From: Halobaculum limi
GTDB lineage: Archaea; Halobacteriota; Halobacteria; Halobacteriales; Haloferacaceae
Assembly: GCF_029490015.1 (NCBI RefSeq)
Contig: NZ_CP120468.1
Location: 434,001 to 498,000, forward strand
DNA: 64,000 nucleotides
Direction: 5' to 3'
The notes under the pieces were generated by a model. The model worked only from the letters and a program-made list of their open reading frames with translations, did no database searches and was not told the origin of the DNA. Position 1 is the first letter of the stretch, and every line of letters starts with the position of its first letter. Below, piece by piece: positions 1-7,292 of this stretch. Position numbers and translations under genes: made by a program.

Positions 1-291
1 GGCACCGTCGAGGATGACGTCGACGGCCCCCGGATCCGCCGGGAGATCCGATGCACCCGTGTTACGGACGTGGATGGTGACGTTCTCGTTGCCCGACCGA
101 TTGTACACGCTCGCGCCGGCGTCGGAGATTATCTCCGTGTCCGCACGGATCTCTCCGGCGACGTCGAGCGACTTCGCAGAGATGGCGTCGCTGACGCGGT
201 CCACCTCGCTAGTGAGGGTGCCCGCGACCGACGCCGCGATGACGATGGCTGCGATGAACAGGATGAGTTCGGCGGCGCTCCCACCCGCCAT
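1..291 (-). CDS. arlG: Archaellum stator-type protein ArlG (FlaG), C-terminus cut by window edge
   Basis: Partial gene: 97 codons are visible and the frame is still open at base 1. The visible protein begins MAGGSAAELILFIAAIVIAA, a short N-terminal hydrophobic helix (about residues 7-24), followed by a soluble beta-rich region with the sequons NRS and NVT. ArlF and ArlG are known as paralogous extracytoplasmic proteins that anchor the archaellum motor to the S-layer; position directly after arlF supports ArlG rather than a second ArlF. The ATG is one base past the arlF stop (TGA-G-ATG), so translation is probably coupled. The downstream motor genes arlH, arlI and arlJ would be expected beyond the left edge; this is inference. 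Confidence 0.85.
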   Translation of the reverse strand, partial: MAGGSAAELILFIAAIVIAASVAGTLTSEVDRVSDAISAKSLDVAGEIRADTEIISDAGASVYNRSGNENVTIHVRNTGASDLPADPGAVDVILDGA

Positions 292-292
292 C

Positions 293-727
293 TCAGTTCA
301 CCACCACCGTCGACGCGTCGCGGACGCCGTGGTCGACGACGACCTGTGCCCGGCCCGGTTCCGGCGTCAGGGACACTTCGAACTGCGCGGTCTCGCCGGG
401 GACCCACACGTCGGTCGTGTCGTTGCCGGCGACGGTCACGACCGGGTCGGTGACGTTGTTGTCGGCCAACAGCGTCGTGTCGCTCACGTCGAGCGTCGTC
501 GTGCCGTCGTTGGTGGCGTTCACCACGAGCGTCGAGTTCCCGGAGTAGTACGTCGCGTTGTGGACGACGACGGCCGTGTTCGCGCGGTCAAGCGCGCGGT
601 CGGCGGCGTCGTGACGCGCGTCGGTGACCTGTTCGAACCCGTTCGCGACGGCGGGGTACGCGACGCCGACCGCGAGGAAGACGCCGAGGAAAACGACACC
701 GGCGGAGGCACTAACGCTGAGGCCCAT
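293..727 (-). CDS. arlF: Archaellum stator-type protein ArlF (FlaF)
   Basis: A 144-residue protein with one N-terminal membrane helix (about residues 6-26) and a beta-rich external domain rich in Asn, Thr and Val with several N-glycosylation sequons (NAT, NST). This fits ArlF, the archaellum component that binds S-layer protein and, with ArlG, forms the stator outside the membrane. The start codon lies inside the end of the upstream arlC/E-type gene (17-base overlap, 711-727), and arlG follows after one base, so the three are co-translated. Length is normal for haloarchaeal ArlF. Assignment rests on topology, composition and operon position. Confidence 0.88.
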   Translation of the reverse strand: MGLSVSASAGVVFLGVFLAVGVAYPAVANGFEQVTDARHDAADRALDRANTAVVVHNATYYSGNSTLVVNATNDGTTTLDVSDTTLLADNNVTDPVVTVAGNDTTDVWVPGETAQFEVSLTPEPGRAQVVVDHGVRDASTVVVN

Positions 728-2150
728 GCATGCCCCCCGAGAGCTGTGGCCACCGGTCGATGACGACCGATTCGGCCGTGGCGTCGGTCAACTGCATGAT
801 GTACTTGAGCGAGCGCGTGTGATGATCCAGGTCGAGGTGGTCGGTGCCGGGGCGATCCATCAGGTTGCGGTCGATGTCGCCAAAGCCCGAGAGGAAGCCC
901 TTCAACTGGTCGGCGACCTCGGCGTCGATCCAGTCGACGCGCTCGTAGTAGTTGATAGCGCGGACCGCGTCGGTCGTGGTCGACTCCTCGACGAGGAACT
1001 CCAACCACTCCATCACCATCAGGTCGCCCACGTAGTCGCCCGGCAGGCTGGTGAGGTACGGCTTGTCTGGTTCTTCCGAGAGGTCGTCTTCCTCGACGAA
1101 CTCGAAGCCACCGTCGTCGTCCACGCCCTCCGAGCGTCGACTCGGGTCGGTCGGGCCGGCCGTCGACTCCGGTTCGGGGTCATCGTCGAAGCCGAGGTCG
1201 CCCGCCTCGTCGTGACCGTTGGCCTCCGGGTCGGCGTCGAGGGCGTCGAGTGGGTCGTCGGCCGCCTCTGCTTCGCCGTCGTCCCAGTCGGCGTCGCCGG
1301 ACTCGTACTCGTCTTTCAGTTCACTGAAACTCTTCCCGCCGCCGTTGTCAGTCGCCATGGTGTCAGTATCGGTGTCATCCGCGTCGTCATCCTCGAAGCC
1401 GTCGAGGTCGTCGTCGAACGCTTCTTCCTCGTCCATCTCGTCGAATCCGTCGTCGAGGTCGTCGTCAAGACCGTCGAGGCCGTCGAGGTCGTCCATCTCG
1501 TCGTCCTCGTCGTCGAAGCCCTCGTCTGCCAGATCCTCGTCGAAGAACCCCTCGGCGTCGGCGCTCGCGAGGTCGTCGTCGAGGTCTTCTTCGGCTTCCT
1601 CCTCGCCGCCGGCGTCGTCGAACAGGCCGAAGCCGCCGGCGTCACCGCCGAGGTCGCCGCTGGCCTGTACGTCGTCGACGAAGGGGTTGATCCCCCGCGT
1701 GACCATCTCGTAGATGTCGAGGAGGCTCCGGACGTCTTCCCCCATATCCTCGACCTTGCCGGAGATCTCCTCGTTCTCCGACCGGACGGTGTTGACCGTC
1801 GACGAGAGGCTCGCGACCTCGTTTTCGAGGTCGTCGACCCGCTTCTCGAGTTCGGCGACGCCGTCGTCACCGCCGCCGTCGTCGCCACCGAAGGGGTCGT
1901 CGTCGTCCCAGTCGTCCATTCCTCCGAGGTCGCCGAGGTCGTCGTCGCCGCCTCCGCCGCCGCCGAAGGCACCGTCGTCGCCACCGAGCAGATCGTCGTC
2001 GCCGTCGTCGACGTCCCCGGGTCCGTCGTCGCCGTCGCGGAAGCGATCGAGCAGGCTGGCGCCCAGGAGACCGAACGAGACCAGCAGTCCCGTTTCCATC
2101 CCCGGGGCCCATCCGATGCCCGCTCCCGATAGTGCGGTGAGGAGACCCAT
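711..2150 (-). CDS. arlCE: Archaellum motor-chemotaxis linker, ArlC/ArlE-type fusion
   Basis: A 479-residue protein. Near the N-terminus is a hydrophobic stretch (about residues 14-34), then a Gly/Asp-rich linker, a heptad-rich segment (about 97-160, LEKRVDDLENEVASLSS) typical of FlaC, a very long Asp/Glu region (about 165-370), and a C-terminal domain (about 375-470) with the FlaD/E-like end LKYIMQLTDATAESVVIDRW. In Euryarchaeota ArlC/D/E form the cytoplasmic ring linking the motor to CheF and phosphorylated CheY. Here one gene carries the C and D/E parts and no separate arlD is visible. A Shine-Dalgarno-like GGAGGTG precedes the ATG by about 12 bases, and a TATA-like box sits further upstream. 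Which of D or E the last domain belongs to cannot be settled by eye. Confidence 0.85.
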   Translation of the reverse strand: MGLLTALSGAGIGWAPGMETGLLVSFGLLGASLLDRFRDGDDGPGDVDDGDDDLLGGDDGAFGGGGGGDDDLGDLGGMDDWDDDDPFGGDDGGGDDGVAELEKRVDDLENEVASLSSTVNTVRSENEEISGKVEDMGEDVRSLLDIYEMVTRGINPFVDDVQASGDLGGDAGGFGLFDDAGGEEEAEEDLDDDLASADAEGFFDEDLADEGFDDEDDEMDDLDGLDGLDDDLDDGFDEMDEEEAFDDDLDGFEDDDADDTDTDTMATDNGGGKSFSELKDEYESGDADWDDGEAEAADDPLDALDADPEANGHDEAGDLGFDDDPEPESTAGPTDPSRRSEGVDDDGGFEFVEEDDLSEEPDKPYLTSLPGDYVGDLMVMEWLEFLVEESTTTDAVRAINYYERVDWIDAEVADQLKGFLSGFGDIDRNLMDRPGTDHLDLDHHTRSLKYIMQLTDATAESVVIDRWPQLSGGMHGPQR

Positions 2151-2175
2151 TACCGCGATACACCTCCGAACGAAC

Positions 2176-2210
2176 CATAAAGCCTCCCCGCGGATTATCG
2201 CGGGCGATAA
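2176..2210 (-). promoter_or_regulatory. Putative promoter and operator-like palindrome of arlCE
   Basis: On the minus strand a TATA-like GCTTTATGG lies at about 2176-2184, some 30 bases before the arlCE start. Just upstream is a 6-bp inverted repeat, TTATCG-CGGG-CGATAA (2195-2210). This is the spot where haloarchaeal activators or repressors commonly bind next to the BRE/TATA. It implies that arlC/E-F-G can be transcribed apart from the che genes. Seen in sequence; function inferred. Confidence 0.45.
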
Positions 2211-2292
2211 CAGTTGCCTGCGAACGACGCCGACAGCGGCGAGACTGACGCTGGCTACGACAGCGCTGCGACCGCTCAGCCGCCGGAAACAG

Positions 2293-2301
2293 CGAAAAAC
2301 G
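2293..2301 (-). terminator. T-rich candidate terminator after cheD
   Basis: On the minus strand CGTTTTTCGC occurs about 45 bases after the cheD stop codon. Archaeal terminators are mainly short U-tracts, so this can end the cheY-cheC-cheD transcript before the separate arlCE promoter. No strong hairpin accompanies it. Confidence 0.4.
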
Positions 2302-2344
2302 ACTCAAACGAGTATGGCTCGAACGGGCCAGTCGGGCGGTGACG

Positions 2345-2881
2345 TTACAGAACCGTCGTCTCGCCACCCGCGTACGAGACGGAGAGCGCACCAGTGTCGG
2401 TGTCGAACCGGAGCGAACGGCCCCGACTCCCGCCGGTGTCGCTGTCGACGATCTGAATCTGCCGGTTGGCGAGGGCCGCTTCCGCGGCGTCGACGTTGCG
2501 CGCGCCGACCGAGTCGGTGTCGGATCCCATGTCGAACTCGATCATCTCGGCGGCACCCGCGAGTTTCGCGCGGAGTTCGGTCGGGTCGGCCCCCGCGTCG
2601 TCGAGGTCGCCGACGAGGGTGTCGATTCCCTCGACGACGTACTTCTGGTCGAGGCCGCCGCGCCCTTCGGCGGCGGGAAGCATCGCGTGGAGCAGTCCAC
2701 CGACGCCGGTCGTTGGGTCGTACAGTGCGATTCCGAGACAAGATCCGAGTCCGCTGGTGACGAGCGTCTCGCCGTCGGTGGCGACGCCCGCGTCCGAGAG
2801 GCCGACTTTCCGACGAGTGGCCGGCGTGTCGGAGGTGGAGAACGCACTCGACCCCGCCGTCGGCGAGTCGGACGGACTCAC
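2345..2881 (-). CDS. cheD: Chemoreceptor glutamine deamidase CheD
   Basis: CheD deamidates glutamines in methyl-accepting transducers and, with CheC, adjusts adaptation. Residues (numbered from the chosen GTG) show the expected catalytic cysteine in TSGLGSCLGI (C48) and the histidine in LLHAMLP (H65), with the rest of the compact CheD fold and a C-terminal beta strand pair. I chose the GTG at 2881 (178 residues) because it lies eight bases after the cheC stop with a GGTGAGG ribosome-binding stretch; a longer frame would run far into cheC. The first 25 residues are Ser/Pro-rich and unlike the family, so a start nearer KVGLSDAG is also possible. Third gene after cheY and cheC. Confidence 0.9.
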   Translation of the reverse strand: MSPSDSPTAGSSAFSTSDTPATRRKVGLSDAGVATDGETLVTSGLGSCLGIALYDPTTGVGGLLHAMLPAAEGRGGLDQKYVVEGIDTLVGDLDDAGADPTELRAKLAGAAEMIEFDMGSDTDSVGARNVDAAEAALANRQIQIVDSDTGGSRGRSLRFDTDTGALSVSYAGGETTVL

Positions 2882-2888
2882 TGCGCCC

Positions 2889-4088
2889 TCACCGGGGGAG
2901 GCCGCCGTCGGTCGCAGCGGGTTCGATGCGGTCCAACGCCGCCGCCAACTCGCGCTGGTCGGGCAGCGCGTAGATGTCACACCGGACGTTGCCGTCGGGC
3001 GTACGGACCGTCGAGTCGATGATGAACGCGTGGTCTTGCGTCTGCCCGAGTCGGCTGACGAGCGGACTCATCACCGCCGATCCCATGTCGTGGACGAACT
3101 GCGGCGGCGTGTGTTCGATGCTCGTCCCGAGGACGTTCGCCCACCCGTCGATGAACCCCGAGGTCATAATGTTGCCCAGTTCCCGGAGCGCTCCCTTCTC
3201 CATATCGCCGATTCCGGGTTCGGTCTCGGTGGGAATCATCCCTCCGGCGACTTCCTCGGCCGACGCCTCGTCGAAGAGAATAGCGAGGTAGCCGCTCGGG
3301 TCGCCGTGGAGTTCGAAGACCGTCCCGGCGACTGTCTCCTTACCTAGTTCCGACGGGACGTCCTGTACGGGGACGAACCGGAGCCGCGACACCTCGACGT
3401 CGGTCTCGGTGCCCGTCATCATCGTGATGTTGTCGGCCGCCGACGAGGCACCCTCCTTCGTCATCCGGTTGAACGCCGGCAGTTTGTTCACCGGGACGGC
3501 GTCGCCCGCCTCGCCGACGGGACCGTCGTGGCCGAGCATATCCGTGAAGCCGGCGTACTCGGGGAGCATGTAGATGGTGAACTCCAGATCCTCGTCCATC
3601 GAGGACACCTGCGACTCGAACATAAACACGCCCTTGCGGTCGTCGTCGAACGCGCCGTCCGGGAGGATGTCCGTCCCCGACGCGCGGACGTACGCTGGCG
3701 GAGTCATATCGATGCCGACGCCGAGGTGGTTCGCCCACCCGTCGATGAACCCCGAGGTCATGATGTTGCCCGCCTCGGTGACGCCGCTTCGGACGAACTC
3801 ACCGTCGCCGCCGCCGGGGATGAGTCGGTTCACGAGGTTGCGAGCGGCGTCCAACTCGAACGCCATCACGGTCTCTCCGGCGATTCCACCCTCCAGTCCG
3901 ATCTCGACGCCGACGAACTCCCGTCCCGCGAACGCCTCCCGCAGGTCGCCCGCGGCCATCAGCGTCACGTCGGTGACGTCGACGTACACGTTCGCGTCCG
4001 CCAGTTGTCCGAGTGCGTCGGCCGCACGGTCGGCACCTTGGCTCGCGAGATCAGAGAACTCCCCCAGCGACTGGATATCGACGTACAT
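2889..4088 (-). CDS. cheC: CheC-type phosphatase with two CheC domains in tandem
   Basis: A 399-residue protein made of two CheC-like halves. Each half carries the family's helix motif with the conserved Glu and Asn: GVTEAGNIMTSGFIDGWAN in the first half and LRELGNIMTSGFIDGWAN in the second, so both putative CheY-P phosphatase sites look intact. CheC removes phosphate from CheY-P and binds CheD. Usual single-domain CheC is about 200 residues, so this is a duplication-fusion. The ATG at 4088 (MYVDIQSLGEF) is two bases after the cheY stop; the longer open frame overlapping cheY is not coding-like. cheD follows directly. Confidence 0.9.
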   Translation of the reverse strand: MYVDIQSLGEFSDLASQGADRAADALGQLADANVYVDVTDVTLMAAGDLREAFAGREFVGVEIGLEGGIAGETVMAFELDAARNLVNRLIPGGGDGEFVRSGVTEAGNIMTSGFIDGWANHLGVGIDMTPPAYVRASGTDILPDGAFDDDRKGVFMFESQVSSMDEDLEFTIYMLPEYAGFTDMLGHDGPVGEAGDAVPVNKLPAFNRMTKEGASSAADNITMMTGTETDVEVSRLRFVPVQDVPSELGKETVAGTVFELHGDPSGYLAILFDEASAEEVAGGMIPTETEPGIGDMEKGALRELGNIMTSGFIDGWANVLGTSIEHTPPQFVHDMGSAVMSPLVSRLGQTQDHAFIIDSTVRTPDGNVRCDIYALPDQRELAAALDRIEPAATDGGLPR

Positions 4089-4090
4089 CC

Positions 4091-4453
4091 CTACGCGGGG
4101 ACGACGTCGTTGATGGCTTCGAGCACGTTCGGCTTCTGGAACGGTTTCGTGATGTACCCCTCCGCGCCCGCCTTGATGGCGGCTTTCATCTTCTCTTCTT
4201 GCCCGACGCTCGTACACATAATGACGTTCGCGTCGGGGTGCTCCTCGGTGATCTCGGTGGTCGCCTCGATCCCGTTGCGGATCGGCATCACGATGTCCAT
4301 CATCACGATGTCGGGACCGTGTTCGCCGTAGAGGTCGACCGCCTCAACGCCGTTTTCGGCCTCACCGACGATCTCGAACTCGCCTTCGAGGATCTCTCGG
4401 AGGAGGTTCCGCATAAACTCGGAGTCGTCTGCGATCAGCACGCTGGTCGGCAT
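4091..4453 (-). CDS. cheY: Chemotaxis response regulator CheY
   Basis: A 120-residue single receiver domain. Acidic pocket D9-D10, phospho-acceptor D53 (VMMDIVMP), T81 in CTSVGQ and K103 in TKPF are all present, so it should be phosphorylated by CheA and dephosphorylated by CheC. In archaea CheY-P contacts CheF and the ArlC/D/E ring to switch rotation. It is followed by cheC with no real gap. A TATA-like CGTTTATCTTG 25-33 bases before the ATG suggests its own leaderless promoter in addition to read-through from upstream. No cheA, cheB, cheR or cheF is in the window. Confidence 0.96.
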   Translation of the reverse strand: MPTSVLIADDSEFMRNLLREILEGEFEIVGEAENGVEAVDLYGEHGPDIVMMDIVMPIRNGIEATTEITEEHPDANVIMCTSVGQEEKMKAAIKAGAEGYITKPFQKPNVLEAINDVVPA

Positions 4454-4477
4454 ATAGCAGGTATCGCCTCTGGAATC

Positions 4478-4487
4478 AAGATAAACG
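4478..4487 (-). promoter_or_regulatory. Putative leaderless promoter of cheY
   Basis: Minus-strand CGTTTATCTT (4478-4487) is centred about 29 bases before the cheY ATG (4453), the spacing expected when transcription starts at or next to the start codon. It lies in the 66-base gap after the upstream unknown gene. Confidence 0.5.
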
Positions 4488-4519
4488 CTCCCCCGAGGCT
4501 ATCAGCGATGAAAACTGGA

Positions 4520-5446
4520 TTACTTCAACTGGAGTCCACCGGCGCGGTCGAGCGCCGTCAGGAGGTCCTCGACGGTGTCGTCGCGGGAGAGGCCCAGTCT
4601 CGCGAGCGCGGCACGAACCGCGTTGGGCGGGATGCGCGGTCCCTCGTCCATCCCGGCGAGGAGGATGCCGAGCGCGTCTTCGGGCGGCGTGTCGCCGCCG
4701 GCGGCGTCCGCGAACCACGTCACGAGCGTCTCGAACGTCTCGCCGACGTCGTCAGAGGCCATCCGATGGCGGGCCGTCCGACCGTCGAGCGACAGCGTCG
4801 CGTCGAAGCCGTAGGAGAACTCCGTGTCCGCGAGTGAGGCCGCGAGCCACTGACCCACCGCACCGGCATCGAGGTCGACGGGCGCTCCGGTGGCGTCGCC
4901 GCCACCCCGCGGCGCACCCCGTCGCTCGTGAGAGGCGGGGCGGTCCGACGTTCCCTCGGTCGGTCGGTCGGCGCTCGTCGACGGGTCGGCCGACTGGGTC
5001 GCCGTCGAGTCACTCGCGGCGGCGTCGTCGCCACTGCTGGCCGTCGGATCGGTCGGAAGTCCGTCGTCACTTCCGGCGGGTCCGCTCGGCTGTCGCGGAG
5101 ACTCCCGAGACGCCGGTGCAGCATCGGCAGATGACGACTGACTCTCGGGAGACGACGAATCAGCAGGACGTGACGACTCACGCCGGCGTCTGTCCGTCGA
5201 CGACGATGGTTGGGCGTCTTCGGGGGCCAATCCCTCGCGAACGTCGTCGGCGCTCGGTAACGAGTCGGTGGGGCGACGCTCGGGGGCGTCGCCGTCGACG
5301 TCCGACTCCTGCGGGACGGGCGGCGGGCGACGCCCCGGCGAGACGACGTAGCGGTCGTCCCCGAGTTCGCGGACGTACTCGCTCTTCGAGATATCGAGGT
5401 CGTCGGGGTCGACGCCAGGGTTGCCGCGCGGTGCGTCGTCGCTCAT
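4520..5446 (-). CDS. Uncharacterised Ser/Asp-rich protein between archaellins and cheY
   Basis: A 308-residue protein I cannot assign to a function. Residues 1-45 form a short conserved-looking segment (DDLDISKSEYVRELGDDRYV then VSPGR), residues about 46-190 are low-complexity Ser/Pro/Ala/Asp/Gly and probably disordered, and about 195-308 form a compact domain (GQWLAASLADTEFSYGFDAT, then GPRIPPNAVRAALARLGLS and a terminal helix). No membrane helix or signal peptide. Its fixed place between the archaellin genes and cheY argues for a role in motility or taxis, perhaps as an adaptor, but that is inference from context only. A T-tract before its ATG can act as archaellin terminator and as TATA box for this gene. 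Confidence 0.75.
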   Translation of the reverse strand: MSDDAPRGNPGVDPDDLDISKSEYVRELGDDRYVVSPGRRPPPVPQESDVDGDAPERRPTDSLPSADDVREGLAPEDAQPSSSTDRRRRESSRPADSSSPESQSSSADAAPASRESPRQPSGPAGSDDGLPTDPTASSGDDAAASDSTATQSADPSTSADRPTEGTSDRPASHERRGAPRGGGDATGAPVDLDAGAVGQWLAASLADTEFSYGFDATLSLDGRTARHRMASDDVGETFETLVTWFADAAGGDTPPEDALGILLAGMDEGPRIPPNAVRAALARLGLSRDDTVEDLLTALDRAGGLQLK

Positions 5447-5469
5447 GCTACGCTGTTCGGTGGTGTGCG

Positions 5470-5478
5470 CTAAAAAGT
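5470..5478 (-). promoter_or_regulatory. T-tract: archaellin terminator and/or TATA box of the next gene
   Basis: In the 46-base gap after the second archaellin the minus strand reads ACTTTTTAGC, centred about 28 bases before the next ATG (5446). A U5 tract can terminate the strongly expressed archaellin mRNA, while its spacing also fits a TATA box for a leaderless downstream message. Confidence 0.45.
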
Positions 5479-5492
5479 GTGGGCGGCCGAGT

Positions 5493-6098
5493 TTACAGTT
5501 CGACGCCCTGCTGTTGCCCGAGCGACTCGGGCACCGTGAACCGGATCGTGGTCGTCGAACCGGCCCGCGTGTTGATCTTGATCGTCACCTCGTCGCCCTC
5601 CTCCAGCACGCTCGGCTGGTCGCTGCCGGAGCTGAGGTCGAAGTTGATGGAGAGTCGGTCGTCCGGGTCGTCGAGGACGGTCGGTGACCCGTCGACGTTC
5701 TTGATCTCCGAGGTGTCGAAGCTGTCGTCGACGCTCTGACTCGCGTTTGCGTGGTTGAGCAGGAACGTGCCGTCGGGACCGATCCAGGTGACAGTGGCGT
5801 TCTCGAGGTCGATCTCGCCGGCGCCGGGCGCCTGCGTGACCGTCACGTTGACCGCGTCGATGTACGGCCCACTGCCGTCCTCGGTGACGTTCCCGACCGT
5901 CGCGACCTCCTGCAGGCGATTGCTGACCTGCTTACTGCTCTGTTGCCCCGTCTCCTGGGCTTTGCTCTGGAGGAAGCCCGCGGTGTTGACCAGGACGCCG
6001 GCGGCGATCGCCGCCACGAGCACCATCGCGATGAACACGATGAGTGTCCCGATACCGACCTGACCCCGCTCTTCTTCGTCGGTGATGAACTCGAACAT
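5493..6098 (-). CDS. arlA2: Archaellin (major archaellum filament protein), second copy
   Basis: A 201-residue archaellin. It starts [20 protein letters not shown], a class III signal whose processing site for PibD is between G12 and Q13, followed by the hydrophobic assembly helix (about residues 14-36) that forms the filament core. The external domain carries four N-glycosylation sequons (NVT, NVT, NAT, NAS). The ATG is only two bases after the stop of the other archaellin gene, so they share a message. The first 65 residues are almost the same as in the neighbour; the surface domain differs. Symbol follows the haloarchaeal habit of naming tandem copies by order and is tentative. Confidence 0.93.
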   Translation of the reverse strand: MFEFITDEEERGQVGIGTLIVFIAMVLVAAIAAGVLVNTAGFLQSKAQETGQQSSKQVSNRLQEVATVGNVTEDGSGPYIDAVNVTVTQAPGAGEIDLENATVTWIGPDGTFLLNHANASQSVDDSFDTSEIKNVDGSPTVLDDPDDRLSINFDLSSGSDQPSVLEEGDEVTIKINTRAGSTTTIRFTVPESLGQQQGVEL

Positions 6099-6100
6099 CG

Positions 6101-6694
6101 TTACAGTTCGACCGCGCTCTTCTGACCGAGCGACTCGGGCACCGTGAACCGAATCGTCGTCGTCGCGCCCGACATCGTGTTGACCTTGATCGTGACTTCG
6201 TCGCCCTCATCGAGTGCGGACGGGTTCTCGCTCGTACCGAGGTCGAACTCGATGTTGAAGCGATCGTCCGCGTCGTTGAGGACAGTCGTGTCCGAGTCGG
6301 TGTTCTTCACCGCGGAGGTGTTGAAGTACGCGCCCGACGACGCCTCGGCGGTGGTGTTGTGCGTCAGCGTCTCGGTCCCCTGCGGTCCGATCCAGTTGAT
6401 CGTCGCGTTCGAGAGGTCGATCTCGCCGGCTCCCGGTGCCAGCGTCACCGTCACGTTCACGTAGTCGATCTGTGTTCCATCGACGTTCCCGGTGGTGACG
6501 ACCTCCTGCAGGCGATTACTGACCTGCTTACTACTCTGTTGACCCGTTTCCTGCGACTTGCTCTGGAGGAAGCCCGCGGTGTTGATCAGGACACCCGCAG
6601 CGATCGCCGCTACGAGCACCATCGCGATGAACACGATGAGTGTCCCGATACCGACCTGACCGCGTTCTTCCTCGTCCGTAATGAACTCGAACAT
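6101..6694 (-). CDS. arlA1: Archaellin (major archaellum filament protein), first copy
   Basis: A 197-residue archaellin starting at the ATG at 6694 with [12 protein letters not shown], the PibD class III signal (cut after G12), then a hydrophobic helix. The frame is open 69 bases further upstream but those codons have no archaellin character. Four sequons (NVT, NAT, NTT, NTS) are present in the outer domain and the C-terminus ends like its partner with a beta strand [16 protein letters not shown]-type stretch. As the promoter-proximal copy it is likely the major subunit. The upstream region is strikingly AT-rich with a TATA-like box, and is shared with a divergent winged-helix gene. Confidence 0.93.
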   Translation of the reverse strand: MFEFITDEEERGQVGIGTLIVFIAMVLVAAIAAGVLINTAGFLQSKSQETGQQSSKQVSNRLQEVVTTGNVDGTQIDYVNVTVTLAPGAGEIDLSNATINWIGPQGTETLTHNTTAEASSGAYFNTSAVKNTDSDTTVLNDADDRFNIEFDLGTSENPSALDEGDEVTIKVNTMSGATTTIRFTVPESLGQKSAVEL

Positions 6695-6757
6695 TGTCTG
6701 GTTCTCTCGGTCCCGACCCGACCGTGGGGCGGGCGCTGTGACCGAAAACACACAAAT

Positions 6758-6770
6758 ACTCAATAAATCC
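6758..6770 (-). promoter_or_regulatory. Putative archaellin promoter (TATA-like box)
   Basis: Minus-strand GGATTTATTGAGT lies about 65-75 bases before the archaellin ATG, implying a leader of roughly 40 bases. The next 40 bases upstream (6780-6820) are unusually AT-rich for this genome and contain AATTTCGAATT, a possible regulator site. Confidence 0.5.
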
Positions 6771-6870
6771 TCGCCGCTGAATTTCGAATTTGATATTCTG
6801 CGCGAAAGTATCGAAACGGAGAACCAGTCCGAGATCGTGTGAATTCGCCAGAATGGACGGCGAAGAGGCG

Positions 6871-6889
6871 GTACCCTTATGAGGGGTAC
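6871..6889. promoter_or_regulatory. Palindrome over the putative promoter of the winged-helix gene
   Basis: GTACCC-TTATGAG-GGGTAC is a 6-bp inverted repeat with a 7-base spacer. The spacer holds a TATA-like TTATGA about 27 bases before the ATG at 6907. A dimeric regulator bound here would block that promoter, so it looks like an autoregulatory operator; this is inferred from layout. Confidence 0.45.
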
Positions 6890-6906
6890 AATCAGTATTG
6901 AGATCT

Positions 6907-7248
6907 ATGCCTGCGGACGACGAGGCCATCATCGAGGTACTGGGGAACAAGTACAACCCCGAGATCCTCGACGCGGCGGGCGAGCCAAAATCGGCACAGG
7001 AGCTATCCGATCAACTCGGCGTGCCGATCGCCACCTGCTACCGCCGGATCAACGAACTCGAGGACACGGAACTGTTGGAACTACACGACCGCCCGCTCTC
7101 CGACGAGCACCGACGAATCAAGGTGTACCGTCGGAGCGTCGACGGCATCTCGGTCACGTTCCGCGACGGCTTGACCGTCGAGTTGGAGGAGCGCTCCGAG
7201 GTGAAGAACAAACTCGACGACGTGTGGCGGACGATGACCGACGGCTAA
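6907..7248 (+). CDS. Winged helix-turn-helix regulator divergent from archaellins
   Basis: A 113-residue ArsR-like winged-helix protein: helices around EILDAAGEPKSAQELSDQLG, a recognition helix near VPIATCYRRINELEDTELLE (about residues 37-56), then a wing (DEHRRIKVYRRS) and a short C-terminal strand and helix that may dimerise. It is transcribed away from the archaellin genes from a shared 212-base region. This position suggests it may control archaellum expression, but nothing in the sequence proves the target. I use the ATG at 6907, preceded by a TATA-like TTATGA at leaderless spacing inside a palindrome; a TTG three codons upstream is less likely. Confidence 0.85.
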   Translation: MPADDEAIIEVLGNKYNPEILDAAGEPKSAQELSDQLGVPIATCYRRINELEDTELLELHDRPLSDEHRRIKVYRRSVDGISVTFRDGLTVELEERSEVKNKLDDVWRTMTDG

Positions 7249-7292
7249 ACCGATCGACGCGCGGCAGCGTGGAAGCGAGGTCGCTCGTCGGT

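Noticed and set aside
624-2132. 502-residue plus-strand open frame, Val/Glu-rich, opposite arlCE
   Set aside because: It is the antisense of the Asp/Glu-rich arlCE gene; GAC/GAG runs read backwards give long GTC/CTC frames without stops. It lacks any domain.
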